NCBI RefSeq assembly: GCF_051020765.1
Contig: NC_134929.1
Coordinates: forward strand, 5,606,786 to 5,670,785
Direction of reading: 5' to 3'
From: Lasioglossum baleicum
Taxonomy: Eukaryota; Arthropoda; Insecta; Hymenoptera; Halictidae
DNA length: 64,000 nucleotides
Part shown: positions 57,448 through 64,000 of the stretch, one piece after another
How positions within the stretch are numbered: the first letter of the stretch is position 1
Layout: each line of letters opens with the position of its first letter
Made by a program: the position numbers and the translations under genes
The notes under the pieces: generated by a model
Told to the model about the DNA's origin: nothing
Database searches by the model: none
The model's input: the letters and a program-made list of their open reading frames with translations, nothing else

Positions 57448-59353
57448 CAGAGTGGCCAGACGAGTCCGACCTTGGGACTCGCGAGGGGAATACAGTACCC
57501 CTTCTCTGAGGACCAGCAATATGCGCAAGCGCGACGGGGATCGAGTAAGGCACATGGGAGACACGTTGCGCTTGCGCGATGGGGACGCAACAATGACAGA
57601 TGACATATTAGAAGTTTTAGGTTATTGCCGCATATCGAACCTATTACCTAATGAAATGAATCATATGAATCGTTCTAGATATTATCAACATTCTTTACTA
57701 TAAATAAAATGAATTGTAACATGTGGGAGTTTCAGTTGTGAAATGAAGTATGCTTATTATGTATAATATGTATGTTGAAAAAAATGTTGAAATCTGTACT
57801 ACTGAGTTACATTCCAGTAAAATCCTAAATGTCCTAAAAATAAATCATAATCTATTTTAACACTTTTAAGGAATGGACATAGCAAGTTTTGAAACTACCT
57901 TTTTCAATGCATATCTTAAAAAGTTGTAGTGAGATTTATTAATGAACTCTACCAACTGAACACTCAGAGCATCACATAACACAATCAAATACAATACGAT
58001 ACAATAAAATATAATAAACAAATACACACACACACCAAAATAAGCAAACAAATACTCAATATATATCACTGTCATTGCCGCTATTCTCAGTTTCACCAGC
58101 GAGCAAGGTTCCAGGTGATTTTTTTGGTATTTCTTCTCTATTGTACATTTGGGCATTAAATAATTCTAACATCTGATCTGTTATTTGGAAACTGGAAGCA
58201 TCAATTTGTTTTGATTGCAAATATAATTTAATACGTGTAAGATCGCGAAGCGTGTGTGTCCAGAAATAGCTTTATATTTCGCTAAACAGTCAGAAGTTAA
58301 AATAGACATTCTTTTAAATAAATTTCCATCCAAAGTGATAGCTAAAAAATTGTTACACCAGTGGTTCTTATTAGGCATAAAAACTACCGCACGAGAAAGA
58401 AATAAGTTGAAACGATTAGATGTTGTTGAATTTTGGAGCACCGTTAGGAATTTAAAGGATGAATCTGATAATTTGTTGTACGATGAAATTGCAAAACTTG
58501 CGTTAATATGCTTGTCATTGCCGCATTCAAATGCACATGTGGAAAGATATTTTTCCATGATAACAGACATAAAAGATAAAAAAAAGAAACATGTTAGATA
58601 CACACACGCTTCGCGATCTTACACGTATTAAATTATATTTGCAATCAAAACAAATTGATGCTTCCAGTTTCCAAATAACAGATCAGATGTTAGAATTATT
58701 TAATGCCCAAATGTACAATAGAGAAGAAATACCAAAAAAATCACCTGGAACCTTGCTCGCTGGTGAAACTGAGAATAGCGGCAATGACAGTGATATATAT
58801 TGAGTATTTGTTTGCTTATTTTGGTGTGTGTGTGTATTTGTTTATTATATTTTATTGTATCGTATTGTATTTGATTGTGTTATGTGATGCTCTGAGTGTT
58901 CAGTTGGTAGAGTTCATTAATAAATCTCACTACAACTTTTTAAGATATGCATTGAAAAAGGTAGTTTCAAAACTTGCTATGTCCATTCCTTAAAAGTGTT
59001 AAAATAGATTATGATTTATTTTTAGGACATTTAGGATTTTACTGGAATGTAACTCAGTAGTACAGATTTCAACATTTTTTTCAACATACATATTATACAT
59101 AATAAGCATACTTCATTTCACAACTGAAACTCCCACATGTTACAATTCATTTTATTTATAGTAAAGAATGTTGATAATATCTAGAACGATTCATATGATT
59201 CATTTCATTAGGTAATAGTTTCATTAGGTAATTATTTCATCTCCCATGCGCCTTACCCGATCCCCGTCGCGCTTGCGCATATTGCTGGTCATCAGAGAAG
59301 GGGTACTGTATTCCCCTCGCGAGTCCCAAGGTCGGACTCGTCTGGCCACTCTG
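57448..59353 (+). mobile_element. Palindromic hAT element E (1906 bp)
   Basis: The ends CAGAGTGGCCAGACGAGTCC are inverted, and the flanks GTCACCAC (57440-57447, 59354-59361) are a perfect 8-bp duplication. The left arm 57448-58259 is an inverted copy of the right arm 58600-59353, which carries the transposase 3' end and right terminus. Only about 340 bases of unique centre remain. The architecture equals that of hAT-1 but with most of the gene deleted. Confidence 0.92.
58254..58803 (+). pseudogene. hAT transposase C-terminal remnant in element E
   Basis: The peptide FWSTVRNLKDESDNLLYDEI and ICLSLPHSNAHVERYFSMI is the hAT dimerisation domain. A frameshift near 58590 leads to a last piece ending in ETENSGNDSDIY (58591-58803). 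The last 200 bases are duplicated in inverse in the left arm. Confidence 0.88.
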
Positions 59354-59368
59354 GTCACCACTGATGCC

Positions 59369-60010
59369 AAGGCTGTGGTACTGTGGTACTAAACCATACC
59401 CCCACCATAGCCTACTATTGCCCCTACGTTGTTTTCCAACGCGCCCGCGCGCTACACTCACCAGCGTACCTCTACTGCAGGCATGGGCAGAAATAGCGCC
59501 AAAGCTAGGGAATTCTCGGTGGACGCCTACTTCTCCCGCCCGCGCGTCTCGCTCCCCGTGGTGACCATAGTCCCGCGGAGCTCCTCAGGCCCGTACCTAC
59601 CGAACGCCGTATGCATTGCGCGTGGCGCGTTGGGGCGACTCGCGTACCCATAGGTTTCCACATTACCCATGACAATTTTCCACATTTATTTTTTCAAAAT
59701 TGTCGTGTCGCGCAGTGGAATAGGCCTATAGGGGAAACCACTTACAAAAAAAACGCATTGACCATAGTACCTCATGGGTAATGTGGAAACCTATGGGTAC
59801 GCGAGTCGCTCCAACGCGCCACGCGCAGTGCATACGGCGTGCGGTAGGTACGGGCCTGAAGAGCTCCGCGGGACTATGGCCACCACGGGGAGCGAGACGC
59901 GCGGGCGGGAGAAGTAGGCGTCCACCGAGAATTCCCTAGCTTTGGCGCTATTTCTGCCCATGCCTGCTCTACTGTATCCATAGAGGTACGCCAGAGTTGT
60001 GCCACCGACG
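59369..60010. mobile_element. Second copy of element G, split by element H
   Basis: Left part 59369-59477 matches the G arm (GTGGTACTGTGGTACTAAAC). The right part 59967-60010 matches the start of the second arm (AGAGGTACGC) and is truncated. Confidence 0.65.
59478..59966. mobile_element. Palindromic hAT-type element H (489 bp)
   Basis: The ends CAGGCATGGGCAGAAATAGC are inverted, and the flanks CTCTACTG (59470-59477, 59967-59974) are a perfect 8-bp duplication. The arms meet in an AT-rich centre near 59690. It shares internal segments with element A. No coding sequence. Confidence 0.93.
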
Positions 60011-60022
60011 AGATACTATTAA

Positions 60023-60905
60023 GGGGGTAGTATACCCTCGATTTGTAACTAGAAAATACCTAGAATATTACTAGAAAAATGGCTCGAAACATGGGTTTGC
60101 TGGTTTTCAGTTAGTGTCCTTATTTGAGCAAATTTTGGGCTGGGTGAGGGCTCATTCGAAAGAGGAAGGTTCACCGCAGGGGGCTCTGGTCATGAGGTTA
60201 ACGAGAATATGTTTATATCTAATAATATTAGTGTCCAAAGTAGAGTAAAAATCTAGGAAAAAAACCAGCAGATTTCAATGCATTTTTCTGTCTCCAAAAG
60301 ACTTTTTGACTGATGGGATGATCAGAGCCCCATGCAGTGAACCTTCCTCTTTCGAATGAGCCCTCACCCAGCCCAAAATTTGCTCAAATGAGGACACTAA
60401 GTGAAAACCAGGAAACCCATGTTTTCGACCCAAAATCTAGTAAGATCCTAGTAAATAGCAAATATCTAGCAAATAACTAGAATCTTACTAGAAAAATGGC
60501 TCGAAACATGGGTTTCCTGGTTTTCACTTAGTGTCCTTATTTGAGCAAATTTTGGGCTGGGTGAGGGCTCATTCGAAAGAGGAAGGTTCACTGCATGGGG
60601 CTCTGGTCATCCCATCAGTCAAAAAGTCTTTTGGAGACAGAAAAATGCATTGAAATCTGCTGGTTTTTTTCCTAGATTTTTACTCTACTTTGGACACTAA
60701 TATTATTAGATATAAACATATTCTCGTTAACCTCATGACCAGAGCCCCCTGCGGTGAACCTTCCTCTTTCGAATGAGCCCTCACCCAGCCCAAAATTTGC
60801 TCAAATAAGGACACTAACTGAAAACCAGCAAACCCATGTTTCGAGCCATTTTTCTAGTAATATTCTAGTTATTTTCTAGTTACAAATCGAGGGTATACTA
60901 CCTCC
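60023..60905. mobile_element. Family-I hierarchical palindrome, copy a (883 bp)
   Basis: Lies between TTAA at 60019-60022 and 60906-60909. It begins GGGGGTAGTATACCCTCGAT. The whole unit is a palindrome centred near 60464, and each half is itself nearly palindromic: GAAAGAGGAAGGTTCACCGC about 60150 returns inverted about 60335. No coding sequence. A piggyBac-like origin is suggested only by the TTAA target. Confidence 0.88.
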
Positions 60906-60909
60906 TTAA

Positions 60910-61967
60910 GGGGGTAGTATACCCTCGATTTGTAACTAGAAAATACCTAGAATATTACTAGAAAAAGGGGTCGAAAAATGGGTTTCGTACTGAACGTTGT
61001 TTGACCTTATTAGAACAAATTGTGGGCTGTGTGAGGGCTCATTCGAAAGAGGAAGGTTAGACGCAGCGCGCTTTTCTCACGAGGTTAACGAGATAATGTT
61101 TATATCTAATAATATGATGGCCCAAAGTAGAGAAAAAATCTAGGAAAAAATCCCGCAGATTTCAATGCATTTTCTGTCTCTAAAAGACTTTTTTGACATA
61201 TGAGATGAGAAAAGCGCGCTGCGTTGAACCTTCCTCTTTAGAATGAGCCCTCACCCAGCTCAAAATATACTCGTATAAGGTCAAACAACGTTTAGTTCCG
61301 AACCCATTTTTTCGACCCAAAATCTAGTACGATTCTAGTAAATAGCAAATATCTAGCAAATAACTAGAATCTTACTAGAAAAAATGGGTTCGGAACTAAA
61401 CGTTGTTTGACCTTATACGAGTATATTTTGAGCTGGGTGAGGGCTCATTCTATACTCTATCCAACGAGAGAGCAGTACCGCGTAAAGACCAGTTTTCGTT
61501 TGTCGCTGCGCATCTTCGCCCTAATTGGTTCAAGAAAGTGGGGAGGGGATAGTGAAGTGAGAGATGATAGGCTCGCTGCGCCCCCACCATCTTCCAAGCT
61601 GCGCGCAACGGTACTGTTCTATCGTTGGATATAGTATAAAGAGGAAGGTTCAACGCAGCGCGCTTTTCTCATCTCATATGTCAAAAAAGTCTTTTAGAGA
61701 CAGAAAATGCATTGAAATCTGCGGGATTTTTTCCTAGATTTTTTCTCTACTTTGGGCCATCATATTATTAGATATAAACATTATCTCGTTAACCTCGTGA
61801 GAAAAGCGCGCTGCGTCTAACCTTCCTCTTTCGAATGAGCCCTCACACAGCCCATAATTTGTTCTAATAAAGTCAAACAACGTTCAGTACGAAACCCATT
61901 TTTCGACCCCTTTTTCTAGTAATATTCTAGGTATTTTCTAGTTATAAATCGAGGGTATACTAGCCCC
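60910..61967. mobile_element. Family-I hierarchical palindrome, copy b, with an inserted MITE
   Basis: Lies between TTAA at 60906-60909, shared with copy a, and TTAA at 61968-61971. Without the MITE it is about 872 bases, almost the size of copy a. It has the same two-level palindrome, with different sequence around the inner arms (GCGCGCTTTTCTC instead of the GGGGCTCTGGTCAT type). Confidence 0.88.
61453..61636. mobile_element. 184-bp TA-flanked MITE inside copy b
   Basis: The ends TACTCTATCCAACGAGAG and (inverted) TACTATATCCAACGATAG match over about 28 bases with few differences. The TA at 61451-61452 is duplicated at 61637-61638. The untouched opposite arm of the palindrome shows the empty site (ATTCTAAAGAGG), which proves the borders. 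Tc1/mariner target choice. Confidence 0.93.
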
Positions 61968-61971
61968 TTAA

Positions 61972-62735
61972 AGACTGCCAGCCCCTGTGTTATTCCGCGG
62001 GACCGGTAAGTGCCAAGTGGGCGCGAGTGGGCGCGGGGATAACGGGAAAGTTACAGTGATCTGATATACCACAGCGGTAAAAGTTCCACAATCGACGAGA
62101 TATTCGTCAAGTTGAAGAAGAATGATATAGTAGAATGCTGACATTACCTATTCTGTAATTGCCTTATAATACTATATATAATTCTCTTATTGCATTCTTA
62201 TTTTCCTTATTATCACCATTGTAATAATTGTTTACAATATAATCGATAGTTTATAGATGTAGGAAAAATGGAAGTAATTACTACGTAATATTCTACAAAT
62301 GTATTGGAATTTAAAAGTAATTTGAACATTATTGCGTTATATATAAAATAATGATTCTTAAAAAATATTTTGTTGTGTTGTGTAATGACAAAATTCAATC
62401 GTTCTTATTAAGATCCTTAGTAGGAAACAGAAAATTAATTTTTTTACTTATTTATCCCATACTTGTAATGCTCGACAGCATTATTGACTGCAATTATTAA
62501 AGTAGAGGTAGTAACAAGATAAAAGTATTAACTAATTAAACTAATTTTCGACGGCTCCTATCCATACAATGTTATTTAGAGGCAGTATTTCGTACGAAGA
62601 TATCTAAAAAAATAATTCTATTTGACTCTATACGAATATTTCTTGCACCATATATGACGCTATTTAAAAAGTGCGTGTAACATTATTTTATTTCATTCTG
62701 AACTGAACCACTTCCTGAAACATGATTCATTTATG
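61972..62735. other. No gene recognised
   Basis: A short GC-rich start (CCGCGGGACCGGTAAGTGCC) is followed by AT-rich sequence without motifs. Confidence 0.4.
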
Positions 62736-62739
62736 AGTA

Positions 62740-63090
62740 CATTGTGCGACGAGACGAAGAGCTAGCAGACGAAGTCGAAGTCGAAATCTTAAAAGAATAA
62801 GGACTCTCCGCGTCTCTTTTTTTCCCGACGCTGTCCTTCTTTGTGTCCGAAACTTGCGTCGCTCATTGCATAAGCAAATATCATCGGAATTATATAATTT
62901 TGGTATCATTTTCATAAAAAGAAACAAAATTCACCAAATATGTTAAGGAAAATCCCATAAAAAAATAATGATAAATAATTAAGCTTTGTTGTTTGATTAG
63001 TAGTCTCACACCGATATACCCGACCCGACCCGTATCATGTTACAATGTTTCACTCCACTCCACGGCGACCGAAGCCCCCGAGCTTCACTT
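62740..63090. repeat. Diverged J/L-family fragment
   Basis: Contains relatives of the J modules: GACTCTCCGCGTCTCTTT, ACGCTGTCCTTCTTTG, and CACACCGATATACCCGACC. It lacks recognisable ends, so it is an old, eroded copy. Confidence 0.6.
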
Positions 63091-63884
63091 CCCTTTTCTC
63101 CGTTCGTCATCATAGAATAGTGTTTCCTGAAAATTGAATGTCTCTGGCCAGACTCGAGTTTTCGACATTTATAGCAAGCTTGCTATAATCTTATCTTATA
63201 TGTCAAAATTTAGTTTTCTATTTAAAATATTTTGTTGTTAAAACTCATTAATAGTTTTAAATAGTACTTGAATATATTTAAAATGATATTGGAATATTGG
63301 AATATTACAATTTGGAATGAAGGGCCTAGCCGGACGAGATAGTCCTTCGAATTATTTAAACAGCCGTTGTGCCATTCAATTTTCGGTCCATTTTCCCCAT
63401 TTACTTGCATTAATTTAATCATATAATTGCATTTAATTGAAATTGATATTTGAGATTTTTTCCCGATTTTTTGGTTCAAAATGTTAATTACACAAAGTGA
63501 AAAACACGCAAAAATTCGACAAATGCAGGTTTTTTTAGAGAAATTGAAAAATAGCATTGATCATATTTTTAGACTATCAACATATGTACTAGAACTTTTT
63601 TTACGACAGCTCGTAAACGACAAAGAGGGACTGAGGTACGAGGCAGCCGACACAGTTCAAAAGGCTGCGTACCGATTACATCAATGCACATAGGAAAGTT
63701 TTTTATTTTTCAATCTTTTTTACGGAATTACCAACGTATTTGTGAGATCCTTCTAATTAAAATGAGCCTAAATACGGCATAATTTGAGCCATATTTACTT
63801 ATTTAAAGTGTGATAATAATTACCTAATATAGGTTATTATAATATAGGTCATTTAATATAATATAGTTATAATTATAAATAATT
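63091..63884. other. AT-rich stretch with small open frames, no gene recognised
   Basis: Frames at 63481-63693 (plus, 70 codons) and 63222-63557 (minus, 111 codons) overlap on opposite strands and show no known motif. Confidence 0.35.
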
Positions 63885-64000
63885 TAGGGATGTGCGGGCC
63901 GCTCGATGTTCGGGTTCGAGTCGGGTCGGGTCGCAGAAAGTCCGGCGGCGGCCCTTCGATTCGACTTCGAATTCGTCGGGCGGGTACGAAAAGAATCGAA
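63885..64000 (+). mobile_element. Probable start of another Ac-group hAT element
   Basis: TAGGGATGTGCGGGCCGC resembles the hAT-1 end (TAGGGGTGCGCGGG). It is followed by GC-rich subterminal repeats with GGGTTCGAGTCGGGTCGGG, as in hAT-1 subtermini. The rest lies outside the window. Confidence 0.5.

Overview
The window is eukaryotic and almost certainly from an arthropod, most likely an insect. It is AT-rich, its genes have short GT-AG introns, and it is packed with animal-type transposable elements: Gypsy, Copia, Penelope-like (PLE), hAT, Transib, Helitron, mariner-like and TTAA-flanked elements. The only clear host gene is a degraded copy of the MuvB/DREAM subunit gene LIN54 (Drosophila mip120). 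A Hymenopteran source is a guess. Nothing here is bacterial; there are no operons, CRISPR arrays or rRNA genes.

Layout. 1-1.56 kb: 3' part of a Gypsy pol gene. 1.57-3.93 kb: cluster of TTAA-flanked palindromes. 4.0-4.72 kb: TIR element, then a tRNA-like relic. 5.6-8.7 kb: two PLE copies with hammerhead-like motifs. 9.38-19.83 kb: a hAT element (hAT-2, 8-bp duplication GCAGGATC) inside a putative host exon. Nested in hAT-2 are a 5.2-kb palindromic hAT (hAT-1, 8-bp duplication GTCCTAGC) with an apparently intact four-exon transposase gene, a small MITE and a palindromic element with CACTG ends. 19.96-21.58 kb: hAT relics. 21.75-30.21 kb: a Copia pol broken by at least four DNA-transposon insertions. 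30.7-34.4 kb: mariner-like non-autonomous elements and a palindromic element with a minisatellite.

34.4-43.8 kb is the deepest nest. A mariner-like element contains a Transib element (CACAGTG ends, 5-bp duplication CGGCG). The Transib carries a RAG1-like transposase gene plus a Helitron fragment. The transposase exon is split by a 3.1-kb palindromic element, which itself holds a solo LTR. That LTR carries an array of six hairpins whose stems covary.

44.4-46.8 kb: mariner-like pieces, a perfect hairpin and a Gypsy gag on the minus strand. 46.8-49.7 kb: no recognisable gene. 49.7-51.2 kb: LIN54 pseudogene on the minus strand. 51.3-53.2 kb: Copia LTR, gag and protease. 53.2-60.0 kb: an LTR-like sequence with a minisatellite, invaded by three or four hAT-type palindromes. 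60.0-62.0 kb: two TTAA-flanked hierarchical palindromes, one carrying a TA-flanked MITE. The last 115 bases look like the start of another hAT.

The unifying theme is palindromy. At least eight DNA transposons from several superfamilies consist largely of two long inverted arms. In the hAT copies where it can be traced, the 5' arm is an inverted copy of the element's own 3' end, including the last part of the transposase gene. Target-site duplications at the outer ends argue that most are real insertions and not assembly errors. Family assignments rest on motifs, terminal sequences and target duplications read by eye; no database search was run.
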